Source of the DNA: Carnegiea gigantea
Lineage: Eukaryota; Streptophyta; Magnoliopsida; Caryophyllales; Cactaceae
Reading direction: 5' to 3'
Assembly (NCBI GenBank): GCA_029747015.1
Contig: JAKOGI010000537.1
Location: forward strand, 124,001-188,000
Length of the DNA: 64,000 nucleotides
Part shown: piece after piece, positions 22,971 to 34,455 of the stretch
Position numbering within the stretch: the first letter of the stretch is position 1
Layout: the number at the start of each line of letters is the position of its first letter
The notes under the pieces: model-generated
What the model saw: the letters and a program-made list of their open reading frames with translations, nothing else
Told to the model about the DNA's origin: nothing
Databases searched by the model: none
Translations under genes and position numbers: made by a program

Positions 22971-24260
22971 AACCATATCAACTTGTACATAAGCATAATT
23001 CAACAAGTAATATGCCATGATTAATATACTTGACAATTGTTTTAAATCAAAAAACAAAATCATTAATAAAAACTTTGAATAAAAAATTTAAACATTTCCT
23101 AAACTAAGAACGCCCCCTTCTTTTACTCGACCCCTCATGTTCTGGTCATTGGGGCTCTTTTTTTTTTTTTTTTTTGTCCATTCCTCCTAACCCTCAGGCT
23201 TTTTCTTTGCCTCATTTCTCTTCCACCTAAAAAATTAGAGGATGAATATCCTCCTCCTTTCGGCCCAGCATCGGTCGAGCATGCCACCATGCTCCTGACC
23301 CCACTTCTCTTCAGTGTTACTCAGACACCAGACTCCAGGCTGATGCCTTCAAAAATTCTCACATGAACCACCCAAAGGATGAGGTCCACCACCTTCCTCC
23401 ACCACTAAATGACCCACTTGAACCACTGTCCGTCGTAGCTCACAAGCCCTGATGACGCCTCCTTGACCAAAACAAACGTCACCTTGGTGTAGATCGGCCA
23501 CTAAGGAACCAAAAAACACCATTCGTGCTGCCCACGCGCCTCTCATGTGGTGGTGCGTGACATACACGCGCCTCTTCTGGAGGGGTTTTATGGTTTCTTC
23601 GGTGGTCATGCACAGACCGGCGATTGTGAAGGGCGTTGGAGGAAGAAGGGAGTCCACCTTCACCTTCGTCGGCAGTGCATGACACACACACGCTGCCCCT
23701 TCGAGGTGATATTGATGTGTTAGATTCAGTCCTCTTCTCATTTTCATCCCTTTTCTCAATTTCAAATTTTTTTTCAAATGTTTTGGGTGGTTGGGTTGCT
23801 AGATTTGATGGTTTAGTGGGCCACTGATGCCTTACTATCACCGCCGGCGCCACAATCTGGTGCCAGATATGGCTGGATTAGGAGGGAGGGTTGAGCGAGA
23901 TCTTGTTTTCTTGGGCCACTAAGGCCTAAAAAGAGCAGGCCATTGTGGCAGCCTCCTGGTGGCTTAAATAGAAGAAGAAAGATTGAACCAACTTCTTAGA
24001 TTTGATCCCAGACTTAGATTTTGTATAAACTATTTTTAGCAAAGATTCAAGGTTAACTCAAGGTATGGGCTTTAGGGTTAGGGCAATAAGAAAAACCATA
24101 GCTTCGTTGTTTTTTCCCTTTTTTTTTTGGAGTTTAATTTGCACAATAACACATGGTATTATAAAAATCATGCTCAGCGAATTTCAATTAGCAAAACAGT
24201 AATATTAAATGGATTAATTGCGCATCCATACATAACTGAATAATTTGGGTCAGAAACTGA
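22971..24260 (-). other. Leader of the minus-strand copia, proximal part
   Basis: This stretch includes a 19-base T run (23158-23176) and a GC-richer block at 23340-23870. The block opens overlapping frames on both strands, none with a recognisable domain. It could be a captured host fragment, but nothing I can name. A second T-rich run lies at 24110-24130. Confidence 0.45.
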
Positions 24261-24264
24261 GCAA

Positions 24265-24280
24265 CCTAACTCTGATACCA
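24265..24280 (-). promoter_or_regulatory. Primer binding site, tRNA-iMet type
   Basis: The minus strand reads TGGTATCAGAGTTAGG one base inside the right LTR. TGGTATCAGAG is the standard initiator tRNA-Met site of plant copia elements. Confidence 0.9.
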
Positions 24281-24281
24281 C

Positions 24282-24642
24282 TGTTGGAAAATGAGGACAT
24301 ACCTTAGTGCGGAAGCATAGGATCTCATTGTTCGGTGATTGCCCACGAATAGTTGAATTAGGATTGACGGTGACTATTAGAGTCACCTGCAGTTGTCATG
24401 CCCCAAATCCGAACCCGAGTGATTGTAAGGCTAGCGTGAGACGAGGGGAGTAGATTGACGGTTGTTATTTTTGGTTACGTGCTCCTCATACAGAATTAGG
24501 TCACTAAAATCCCTTATATATAGCAGCACACAACTTGTAACCAACAACAAGTAGTTAATAGGGTCGATTAATACATAATTAATCATTCCGTAACTGACCA
24601 CTTAATATGGGTTATTAATGTGACCGTTATACTCTGTCAACG
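24282..24642 (-). repeat. 5' LTR of minus-strand copia
   Basis: This pairs with 17295-17657. The outer end reads CAACG on the plus strand where CA is expected, a point change, and is followed by the CTTAC duplication. Confidence 0.9.
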
Positions 24643-24647
24643 CTTAC

Positions 24648-27009
24648 AACTCCAGCGAAGAATTATTGGGTCTCCTCAAATTAACTAGGTTTCTTCAAAT
24701 CAACTAAAGAACTCAGCTGGGAGAGATAGACTTAAGGAGTTTAAGAGTGCTTAATGCTGACACTCCAATCAATCATCAGGCACGTAATATATGGATAGAG
24801 ATGATTTCATATGAGGCGTAGCACTTTGCTGCTGAAGTTCTATGTGGAAATGAGAGCAAAGATTTTTCCTTTTTTTGTAATAGGCTCGTTAAGTCGGCGA
24901 CTTGTTTTAAGCATTTCATTAATGTAATACCCGAATTCTTAATTATCTAACTATCTTAATCTAATCATTTATTATTCATAATTGTAGTGGAAGTCTTAGC
25001 AATTGGAGGCATCACCTTCGCCCTTAGACGAACAAGGCTATATTATATGGAAATTGTGCACTTACACTGAATTACTTTCATATTTACCAAATCCATCAAA
25101 GTTAAGAGTAATGAAGTCAACTTCATTATACCATTCAACTTACGTAACCAACATACAACTTAGTTAGGTGTTTCTTAGAATAGTACTTGTCTAAAAGAAA
25201 ATAAAGATGACACATATTCTTAGCTCTTTCTAGGCTTCACCCTAGCATAGGCACACTATGAGTGTCTATCGTTAGCCATAAGCAAAAGGTACAAAGGCCC
25301 CTTTCTATATGAAGTTAACTTCATTACTCCTAACTTTGATAGATTTAGTGAATGTGAAAGTAATTAAGTATAAATGTGTTGTTTGTACACTGTATAGTTT
25401 GTCCATCTAGGACAGTGGTAGTGCCTTTAACAAATAAGGCTTCCACTGAAATTATGAATAATAAATAATTAAATTAAGATAATTAGGTAATTAAAGATTA
25501 GAATTGTTGCGATTAGGCGCTTAATTAATTAGATAGTGAATTAAACTACTCACATTAGTCCCCTACAATTAACGAGTACTGAGGTTAATTCCCATACTTA
25601 TGGGGGTGGGGACAAGTATAAATCCAAAAATATCTAGCTTTTGTCTCCACACTTTCCCAAGTGTAGTGGTATACGTGTAGGATTGTCCCTCGTGTTAGCA
25701 TTCACCAAGTCGGTAAAGGAAACATTTGGGAATGAAACATCCAAAGGAGATAATTCGTCGAACGCACATATTCTCTCAAATGAAAGGTTTTAAGTTTAGA
25801 ATCCCATAGAATTGAAGCTACATTAATTCTGTCCTTTCTTTGATTATGTTGGGTCCTCTATCTTTCTATTGAATTCCTCATTTGTTAGATAAGCTGAGGG
25901 TGTAGTTAGCTAGTTGTTAATTCGTTGATCGCATATACATTGATTTATTGTCATTACTCGCTAGAGATCGACTCAGAACCATGATATTTGTGTCTCTTGC
26001 TCGAGCTTATTGGCTTCCTCTTTTTATGCTCTGTCTTGGGTTTGGAAACTTTCTAAGACAGATTTCAGAATTTGAGTGTGAGGGAGAGAAATAGGGGAAA
26101 TTGCGGGAGCAAGGGGTGTATAATAATTACTAAAGCCAAATGGTGTCAGGGAGAAAATTGGGAGCAATAGGAAGATAATCTTATGGTAGACATGAGAAAG
26201 GGAAACTAAGATGAAAAATAGGTGACATAAAGTAAAAAAAAAAAAAAAAAAAACTTTTGAGCGAGCCAAAAGTACTCCGGAGGGGATTCGCAGGGAAAGA
26301 GGGGCTGAAGACTTGAAGTTACCGGCTATAGAATTCTTATATCATTAACCTAGATGTATAAAAGCTAATACAGCTCAAACCCAAAAAATGAGCAGTTAAA
26401 CACGAGCCAACTTAAAAAGCCAAATACTTTATCTGTGCAATTCCACCAACCAGTAATAGAATGTACTATTGGTTAATAGTCTGTTTTTCAATCCTAAGGT
26501 CCCAGGCTCAAAACATGCTTAAAAAGCTGTTGAATTTTTTTATTTTTGTTTACCTTTTTATCTTTCTTCTTCTTTTTGTTTGTTGCAACATTTTCTAACA
26601 GAATATCTATTCAGCAACATTTGTCTATAAAAATTGTCACAAACCAAAATTAATGTCATCGATCTTTTATTTTTTTTTACCTTCATGTCCTTTTTCTTTT
26701 TGTTTCGGTAACACTCAAGTAGTTTGTTTTTCAAATAAAAAACTTATTAGCCAAATTTAGGTTTTCAATTATTTTTGTAAACAAAACATTGTTCACTAAA
26801 CAGTGATCTATTGTTCACTACTAACAAAATTACTAACTAAACAATATTCTTTATTTACAAAAGTTTAATATATTATTCACAAAAGATTAACCTAATATTC
26901 ACAAAATATATACTTGTTCACAAATAGACTTATGCTAGATAAACTGTTTACAAAATTGAACGAAATACTAAGGGTTAAAATTCAAGGGTAAAACCTATTA
27001 GAAAAAATA
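24648..27009. other. Spacer between copia and CACTA element A
   Basis: I see no gene. It holds the foldback at 24940-25505 (separate entry), a 20-base A run at 26234-26253, and an AT-rich block at 26700-26960 with repeated TTCACAAAA-like words. Short frames near 26024-26269 on the minus strand come from the A run. Bases 27007-27009 (ATA) would be the left half of the CACTA A target duplication. Confidence 0.5.
24940..25505. repeat. Foldback sequence with arms of about 185 bases
   Basis: The left arm (about 24945-25135) is the reverse complement of the right arm (about 25310-25500). Matching blocks include TTATTATTCATAAT with GTGGAAG, TACTTTCA, and ATCAAAGTTA with TAATGAAG. The loop of about 175 bases is unrelated. 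No transposase is inside. This is the form of a foldback or MITE-like element with long inverted ends. I could not fix a target duplication. Confidence 0.75.
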
Positions 27010-27365
27010 CACTACTAAAAAAGTACAAAATAACGACGGAATTCAGCGACGGACTAAAGTAGCGTCAGAATGAGCAACGGAAATGGCGACGAAAAAATTG
27101 TATTAGAAATAACTCAGAATGAGCGACAGAATTGGCGACGGAGAAGTAATTTTGTTGTCAGTTTAGAATACTGGCGACGGATACGGAATATCCGTCGCCA
27201 GGGAAATTAAGATTTATTTTATTTCAAATTGGCGACCGAATTTCCGTCGCCAGTAAAAACATATTAGGTGGCGATGGAATGTCCGTCGCCATTTGTTTTT
27301 TTAAAAAAATTCGGTGCTGGGCGACGGAAATAAAAATTCTGTCGCCCAGTCCGTCGCTCACCCAA
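27010..27365 (+). repeat. Terminal and subterminal repeats of CACTA A
   Basis: After the terminal CACTACTAAAAAA, the motif GCGACGGA or its complement TCCGTCGC recurs about a dozen times to 27356, often as inverted pairs such as GGCGACGGATAC and TCCGTCGCCAG. In En/Spm these subterminal motifs bind the TNPA protein and bring the ends together. Here they define the recognition code of element A, which differs from that of element B. Confidence 0.85.
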
Positions 27366-27417
27366 ATAAAAGAACCAGATCTTATTCTTCAAACCACTTG
27401 CTCGCGAAACAGCCCAA

Positions 27418-27420
<3 letters not shown>

Positions 27421-27463
<43 letters not shown>
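27421..27463 (+). repeat. (GA)21 microsatellite
   Basis: An uninterrupted GA run lies just after the subterminal repeats and before a GC-rich untranslated exon. GA tracts at this place are common in plant 5' leaders. It opens spurious serine/leucine or arginine/glutamate frames. Confidence 0.95.
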
Positions 27464-27466
<3 letters not shown>

Positions 27467-27969
27467 TTGAGAGCTCTGCCATCCCCCGCGACCGCCGACC
27501 GCTGCCGACTGCTCATCCCCGCCGTCGCCGTCAGCCCCTGCCGTTGGCTGCTGCCTATAGCCGCCCATTACTGGTTGATTTTAGTGAAATTAAGGTAATT
27601 TTCTCACTTCAACTAGTTTTAATTTCTACAATTTTTTTATTACATTGTTAGAATTTCATAGTTAGTTCATATTTTTGTTGAAATGTGATATTTATATAAC
27701 TTATATAAGTATATTAGTTTTCTAAACTAGTTAAAGTTAAACTATGTAGGTGGCAACGATAATTAGGTTATTAAAATAGCAATAACTTAATTATTAGTTT
27801 TCTGAAATTCGTAAGAATATAAGTATATTTGTAGAAGTTTATAAGTAAATATATGTAATATATAATTGAGTAATTTATGTAATTATTATTGTTTAAATTT
27901 AAATTAATTCTTGTCCAATAACTTATGTGGTTATTATTGTTTGAGCAGAATATAAATGATCCTGTACAT
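27464..27969 (+). other. 5' untranslated exon and first intron of CACTA A
   Basis: The GC-rich block 27475-27560 contrasts sharply with its surroundings and ends near GAAATTAAG|GTAATTTT (27595), a plausible donor. The AT-rich sequence to about 27950 behaves as an intron and ends before TTGAGCAGAATATAAATG. Confidence 0.5.
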
Positions 27970-30900
27970 CGCAGCTGGATATATAATAGATTATTGACTA
28001 ATCGTAGTGGTTATATGTCAGAATTTCTAAATGGAGTAAATCAATTTGATTAATTTGCATGTAGGCAGATAAAGTTTTTAAATGGGGTAAAGTATAGATG
28101 TCCTTGTGCTAAATGCAGAAATAGGGTATACTTAACGCCCGATGAGGTTAAGATGCACCTTATATATAGGGTTTTTATGAAAGGGTATTGGTTTTCGATA
28201 AGTCATGGAGAAGTAGAGCTTTAGCAATATAATTTTGGGCATTCAAATAGTGAAATTCCCGAAACTGGATGTTCAAGTCATATTAATAATGACTACAATA
28301 AATCCTACATAGATCGTTTGGAGTACATGGTTGGTGACGCTGTAATGGCAAATCAAAATGTAAAGGAGGAGGAGCCAAGCACTTGCTGAGAACCATTTTA
28401 TAATATGGTTCAAGCTGCTCAACAACCCTTATACGATAGTTGTTCCACCCATAATGAGCTCTCTGCTGCTGTAAGACTGTTGAATATCAAATCTGATTAT
28501 AACATGCCATAAAAACTGTTTGAATAAAATTGTTCATATAATGAAAGAGATGTGTCCATTAACAATCGTGCCAAACAACTATAGGCAAATGAAAACGGTT
28601 CTTAAAGATCTCGACAATGATGTGGTACACATTGACTATTGCCATAAAGGTTACATGCTATTTTTTAAGGAGGACGCAAATCGGGATGCATGCAGGTTTT
28701 GTAGGCATTCAAGATGGAAAAGGCAAAGGTCACAATAAAGGAATCAAAGTCCATTGCCATACTTAAAGATGCATTACTTGCCGTTAAAACCTCGACTTTA
28801 GAGGTTGTATGCATCATGAAGTATTACAGAGCACATGAGATGACATTATGAACATCGGCGTGAGGATGGCGTTTTATATCATCTAGACGTATATTTACAA
28901 CCTCTTATTGATGAGCTGAAAGAGTTGTGGGATGTTAGAATTGAAAGATATGACATTTCTATGGGCAGACATTTCAGATGAAGGTTGCACTTATGTGGAC
29001 CATCAATGATTTCCTAGCATATGGAATGTCATCTGGGTCGAGTACTAATTGGCAATTGGCACGTCCTGTATGTATGAAACAACAAAAGGCTTTGAGATTG
29101 AAGAATGGAGGTAAATTCTTATGGTTTGATAGTTATCGGTGTTTTCTGCCATGGAATCATGCTTTTAGAAGAAATAGAACAGCGTCTAGAAGAGAAAGAA
29201 TTGTTATAGGGGGTCCTCGTCGCCGCGTATTTGGGTAAGAACTTTATACCGAGATGGAAGATTACCTAATCATAACTACAAACGGTGACTTTATTATACT
29301 AAGATTTAAAGAAAATGAGCGCAACTGGACGAAAAAGAACATATTCTGGTAGTTGTTTTATTGGCAACAACAATTGCTCCACCATAATTTGGATGTGATG
29401 CACATAGAGAAGAACTTCTTCGAAAACATCATTAACACTATTATGGATGTTCATAGGAAAAGAAATGACAATGTGAAATCAAGAACAGATGTTGTAGATA
29501 TATGTGATAGAGAAGAATTACATTTATAGCCAGACCCTAGTGGCAAGATCGTTAAACCAAAAGTGAAGTTCGTTCTTACTGTGGATAAATAAAGAGAGTT
29601 GTGTGAATAGGTAAAGGAGCTTCAAATGCCTGATGGATATTGCTCCAATTTGAGGAATATCGTGGACCATGATGATGCAAAGTTCAATAACATGAAAAGT
29701 CATGATTGTCATGTGTTCATAGAGACTCTTTTATCCATTGCATTTGGTGCGCTCCCAGATGATGTGTTGAAACCTCTCATTGAGATAAGTCAGTTCTTTA
29801 AGAACTTATGCGCAACAACACTGCAAGAGGATGCTCCTGAAAAAATGCACCAGAACACTACCATCACTCTATGTAAGTTGGGGACGATTTTTCCTCCTTG
29901 CTTCTTCAATGTAATGGAGCACTTTCCAATGCATTTGGTAGAAGAGGCACAACTTGGTGGTCCTGTACAATACCGATGGATGTATCCATTTGAAAGATAA
30001 AATCGACTGTATTTCATGAAAATATATCTCAATTCTTATCTGTGCAATCACTTACAAGTGATGGGAATTGTAAATTCTTAGGTACTTTGGCTGATTGAAG
30101 AAAAAGGTAAAACAACAAGCGTGTCCTGAAGGTTTAATCACAGAAGCTTACCTAGAAGCTAAAAGGACATTCTTCGCCTCCTATTATTTGGCTCTAATGT
30201 GCCCTCTATGCACACCAGATACCGGAGAAATGAGGATGGCGATGAACATAATAATCATTTCCCAACTCTATCTGTGTTTGAACCACAAGGGACCACTATT
30301 GGTAGGGAAAGATTAGGGTATCTCACGGATGCTGAATATATTACTGCCCATCTTCGCCTGTTATTAAATTGTGACAAAGTTAAACCTTATATTAGGTGAG
30401 TGCTACCTTAGGTTTCTATTCAGTTTATAATTCAGAACACTAGTTTATTTACCACTTTCATAAAATGTGATAGAATTTTCATAGAACAAGTAAGAATTGC
30501 ATGTCCCAATGTCAACGATGCTGATGTTGACACCATCATCGAAACTCATTTTGCAGATTCGTTTAGTTAAAATGTAAGTAATGTAACTTATTCCTTAATT
30601 ATTTTCACAGAACAATTTGGCGCATTATATTAACCAAAACCATATCTTATGTCACCTTATGTGCATTACATTCAACTATTCGACAACCACAAACATTGGT
30701 ACTTGACACAACTCGTTGCGAAGCAAAATTGGTATGTGTCAACGTAGATGACATATAGAGTTAATGGATTTAAGTTCCACATAGAAGCTCGCAGTATCGG
30801 GAAGAAAACATATAATTGTGGTGTTGATGTACGTGGTGCGGGAGAAGGCGATATTGAAAATGACTATTATGATGTACTTAAGGATATTCTCCAAATTGAG

Positions 30901-31458
30901 TATGTAGGCAAACCACTTAAAAGATGTGTGCTATTCAGTTGTGAGGGGTTTGATCCCACATTGAATCGTGTGACATAATCTTATAAATTAAGCAAACTTA
31001 TTGAGGTACATCGCATGAGGAGGTACCGAAACTACGACCCATTTAGCTTCCCAAACACCACATCATAAGTATACTTTATGCCACATCTAGATCGCTTAAG
31101 GGATAGGCCCAATTGGCTTATTGTCATACCAACCAAACCAAGGGCAAGAGTGGATAAGCAATACACTCTACCTACTGCTTACCAACAAATGAGCATGATG
31201 ACACTTGTCGAATCTGTGAATGATGTTATCCCTACATCATTAGCTGATGAAAGTGCACCACCAGAAAAGGTTAATGATGACATGAGTTTTTTATTTATTC
31301 AGGTTAACAAGGACATAGATGAGGAAGAGGATGATGAGGGTGATGAAGAGACTGAGTGGCATGACGGCAATGAAACAAGTGAAGTACAGGAAAATCTGCA
31401 TTTATATGATGATGACGACGGTCATGATGATGTTGATGATGATGATGCAGACGATTGA
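27970..31458 (+). pseudogene. tnp2: TNP2-type transposase of CACTA A, internally deleted
   Basis: Domains appear in order. A transposase-associated zinc domain (27970-28213) has YRCPCAKCRN and a terminal SHGE. A Transposase_21 region (28520-29240) includes VYLQPLIDELKELW and WTINDFLAYGMSSG. DUF4218 (29600-29998) includes MKSHDCHV and GGPVQYRWMYPFER. DUF4216 (30740-30975) includes VNGFKFHIEAR and an NDYYDVL strand. An acidic tail ends at TGA 31458. Near 28880 the frame jumps from GVLYH directly to LDVYLQPL, which removes roughly 85 residues of the Transposase_21 core compared with TNP2 of element B. Stops and frameshifts occur throughout. TNP2 would catalyse excision by binding CACTA termini, but this copy cannot. 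Confidence 0.85.
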
Positions 31459-31639
31459 GTGCTTATGAATTGTTATGTACTTCAGTACTTACTTAAAAAA
31501 CTATTGGTTATGACTTTACTTTTATTTTATGAATGAATTTTGAAAATATCTGTTACCTACCTATTATATTGTCTGAGTAAATGGTTGATATGTGCAATTA
31601 TTATATATTTATACTTGCATTTGTTATCAACTATTTCAG

Positions 31640-31953
31640 GTATGGATTCCACTTCTCATCGAGGTAAGTCCCTACTCGAGGTAGAGGACGAGGCGTAGTA
31701 GCTCCACCGTAGATCCTACTATAATGGACATTGATCAACCTTTCACCTAGGTACCTCGGACCACATTCCAGCTAAGAGCAACAATGGTTGCTTACATACC
31801 AGGTCTTTCAGGAGCAATCCCATCCCCATTTGGAGCTTTCCATCATCAGACCCCATATATTCCCAACCGGACAACCACGTATAATCAATATGCCTATACC
31901 ATTCTACTGAACCCCCCTTTTCTCAACCCTACGCACCCTACTTCTCAACCTAT
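31640..31953 (+). pseudogene. TNPA-type gene of CACTA A, N-terminal part
   Basis: The region starts at ATGGATTCCACTTCTCATCG and is proline-rich (IPSPFGAFHH, NPPFLNPTHPTSQP), like the N-termini of plant En/Spm second genes. It ends abruptly at CAACCTAT, where element B inserts. The remainder, with the Transposase_24 domain, is found 25.9 kb downstream at 57850-59509. TNPA-type proteins bind subterminal repeats and assist TNP2. Confidence 0.65.
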
Positions 31954-32165
31954 CACTACTAGAAACTGCATTTTTAACGACTACTTTTTAACAACCAAAT
32001 ATAAAAATTATCGTCAAATATTATCAAGGACCATGAAAGTTTTTTTTTTTGTTTAATTTCATCAAAAAATCATCATAGATAACAAACAAACAAATAGGTC
32101 ATTATTTGTTTTACAATATTTGTCGTTATTGTTAATAGGAGAGAATGTATAAATTGAGGACGAAA
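31954..32165 (+). repeat. Left terminal and subterminal repeats of CACTA B
   Basis: The terminus CACTACTAGAAAC is followed by degenerate TTAACGACTA, TTATCGTCAA, TTTGTCGTTATTG and GAGGACGAAAAT words. The same words return in inverted orientation at the right end. Confidence 0.7.
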
Positions 32166-32857
32166 ATTTAAAATGAAAATTGAAAAATTAGCTATAATTT
32201 TCCCTCCTAAATTAACATTATTAGACAGAAAATTTAGTTTATATTACTATAAAATGAAAATCTACCTTAAAAAAATTAAAATCAACTTGAAGCTTCAGCG
32301 TGTGTGACTCTCATTCATATGCCTGGCTCTCATTCTCCTGAAAATCACGTCATTGATATCTTCTTCTCCTTCATCGCGACAAAACCCTAGCCACCGAATT
32401 GAACACCCCCCATTCCAAATCCCGTTGCAGTAATCTCTTCTTTTTTACCAAAATTAGTTACATTGTCTTCTCTTATCGTTAATTTGCAATTGCAGCTGAT
32501 AATGTTGGCTACTCATGGAGTTGTCTTCAATTTGGTTTCTTCCCAATGCCACATGTAATCGAATTTTTTTGCAGTTTTGTGGAAAATTGACAGTAACGTC
32601 ACCAAGGTTTCCACTTTCTAAAGCTTTTGGTTAAAAATTGGGAGTAATTTTGCAAAGCCAGGTAACAGATCTTCAATCTGTATCTCTGCCTCTTTCTCTC
32701 ACCTGTTTTCACCATGTGCAGTGTTTTGTTTGAAGATTCTGTAGTAGTGAATAAAAACTTTTGATCTAGAAACTTGATTATGGTGAGCTGAATAAAAAAT
32801 TCTCTCCTGTGAAATACTCTCTGATTTGGTTTTTCATCTAGAAACAGGAAGTCTTTC
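32166..32857 (+). other. 5' leader region of CACTA B
   Basis: I see no coding sequence. A block rich in TCTCATTC and CAAAACCCTAGCC (32300-32420) resembles a plant 5' untranslated leader and could be the transcribed start of TNP2. It is interrupted at 32857 by the nested copia. Confidence 0.4.
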
Positions 32858-33062
32858 TATTAGGAAAAGATCCGCTTGGACATATTTTTGTACATATTGT
32901 GTTCTGTATTTTGGGTAGTTATTTAGATGTAATCTCCTAAAATAATTTTGGTTTTCCTATTCTTGTAACTGTCTTGCTGTACAATGCATATATTTAAGCA
33001 ATACAAGCAATGACTGGGTGAGGGCTAAGACAAGAATTCTCACACAAATTACTTGGTTTTCA
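32858..33062 (+). repeat. 5' LTR of nested copia
   Basis: It runs from TATTAGGAAAAGA to ACTTGGTTTTCA. A TATATTTAAG box at 32989-32998 followed by CAATACAAGC is the probable promoter core. The copy at 37546 is nearly identical. Confidence 0.92.
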
Positions 33063-33079
33063 TGGTATCAGAGCCTGAC
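33063..33079 (+). promoter_or_regulatory. Primer binding site, tRNA-iMet type
   Basis: TGGTATCAGAGCCTGAC directly follows the LTR. The first 13 bases are the canonical plant initiator tRNA-Met complement. Confidence 0.93.
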
Positions 33080-33106
33080 TTGTAACTGTCGGCTAAATCA
33101 TTCACG

Positions 33107-34150
33107 ATGGGTGATGATAAGCCAAAAAACCCAAAACCTGAGATCAACATCAGTGACCCTCAATCTCCCTATTATCTGTGTGCCTCGGATAACACAGGAA
33201 ATATAATTTGCCATATCATGTTCACAGGTGACAACTACGCAAATTGGAGTCGTCTCGTCACCAACGCCTTAAAATCAAAAAACAAATTGGGATTTGTTGA
33301 TGGGTCACTGACCAAACCAGAAATTAACTCCCCAGAAGGACATGCCTGGGAGAGATGTAATTCAATGGTGATAGCATGGTTACACAATGTTATTGACAAG
33401 AATTTACATGGCTCAGTCGCATATGCCGAGACTGCAAAATAGTTATGGTCTGATCTTAAGGATCGCTATTCTCAGGGTAAGAAATCCGCATACACCAATT
33501 GAAAAGAGATATTGGCCTCACAAGTTAGGAAAATTTATCCATTACAGAGTATTTCACCAAGGTGAAGACTTTATGGGATGAACTTGGAGCTTACCTGGTC
33601 CTGCCAAATTGCAACTGCACTAAAGAATTTAGCTCAACAGATATGTGGAAGGAGACCGTGTACATCAGTTTTTAATGGGATTAGACACCGAGCAATTCGG
33701 AACTGTCAGATCCAACCTACTTGCCATGGAACCTCTTCCCACCTTGAATAAAGCCTACGCCACACTCTTCAGGGAAGAAAGACAATAACTTATGATGAAG
33801 GGAATGGAGGACAGGGCTATGGTCGAAGCTTCGGCATTCCGGGCAGCGGTAATAAATAAGTCGAAGCAATGCTACAAGATCATCGGATACCCGCCCAACT
33901 GGCAAGGACGCCGAACGAATCGAGGAAACCAGTTCGGCGGTCAAAGCGGCAGCAAAAACTTCACTGAAGGTGGGCATGATGGTGGAAGCGGTTCTTGGAC
34001 ACAAGCTACAGCAAATCAGGTAATTGCTCAGGGGAAGACATTAATGGGGCTAACTTCTGCTTTGAAGAACAGGGAGATGAGAAAGTTACTAGACTGAATG
34101 CTGCCCAGGTAGAAGCTCTATACAATCTGTTTAAGAAGCGTGAGAAATAG
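33107..34150 (+). pseudogene. gag: Copia gag, broken
   Basis: It opens with MGDDKPKNPKPEINISDPQS at 33107 and contains FTGDNYANWSRLVTNALKSK, the copia gag N-terminal signature. A TAG at 33440 interrupts it in frame (ETAK*LWSDLKDRYSQG), and frameshifts follow near 33500 and 33700. The last part (33792-34097) has KQCYKIIGYPPNW and a glycine-rich stretch; the usual CCHC knuckle just before GYPP is reduced to a single cysteine. The gene makes the particle shell. Confidence 0.85.
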
Positions 34151-34185
34151 GAAAAGATGAGTAGTAAGTCCCTTTGTGTAGATAA

Positions 34186-34455
34186 TGTGAAGTGGGTCCT
34201 TGATAGTGGGGCCTCACATCACATGACTTCTAATGAGCATGTTTTTGAAGAGTTGCATAATCTGTCAGAGCCTATTAATATTGGTCTACCTGATGGAAGA
34301 GTAATTTTGGTCAAAAGGCAGGAGGTGTGACCCTGAGAGGTGGTTGGAAATTAAGAGAGGTGCTTTATACCCCCACTTTTAAAGAAAATTTAATTTCAGT
34401 TTAGCAATTAGCAAGAGAAAAAGATTGCATTATCTTTTATAGGGCTGATTTTTGT
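34186..34455 (+). pseudogene. pol: Copia aspartic protease remnant
   Basis: The frame near 34186 reads WVLDSGASHHMTSNEHVFEE, with the catalytic D-S-G-A followed by the typical S-H-H-M-T of plant copia protease, then NIGLPDGR. A frameshift follows about 34300 before the GAG-pre-integrase domain. The enzyme would cut the polyprotein. Confidence 0.85.

Larger units (their letters stand above)
17295..24642 (-). mobile_element. Ty1/copia retrotransposon, minus strand, full length but decayed
   Basis: LTRs of 363 and 361 bases (17295-17657, 24282-24642) are flanked by a perfect CTTAC duplication (17290-17294, 24643-24647). In minus orientation a tRNA-iMet PBS adjoins the right LTR and a polypurine tract GAGGGGGAGC adjoins the left. 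Order along the minus strand is gag, protease, GAG-pre-integrase, RT, RNase H, as in Ty1/copia. All frames carry stops and frameshifts. LTR identity is about 85% by eye with many C/T and G/A changes, so this is much older than the copia at 32858. Confidence 0.9.
27010..31953 (+). mobile_element. CACTA (En/Spm) element A, 5' part; interrupted by element B
   Basis: It begins with CACTACTAAAAAA (27010-27022), a canonical CACTA terminus, followed by subterminal GCGACGGA-type repeats, a spliced GC-rich 5' UTR, a TNP2-type transposase pseudogene and the start of a TNPA-type gene. That gene stops at 31953, where CACTA element B begins, and continues at 57850. The 3' terminus was not found: after 59509 the sequence passes into an LTR-element fragment near 59836, so the end is deleted. 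Confidence 0.85.

Noticed and set aside
23349..23853. Overlapping frames of 124 and 142 codons on the minus strand
   Set aside because: They lie in the leader of the copia, overlap each other and a plus-strand frame, and contain no recognisable domain. The GC-rich block alone keeps frames open.
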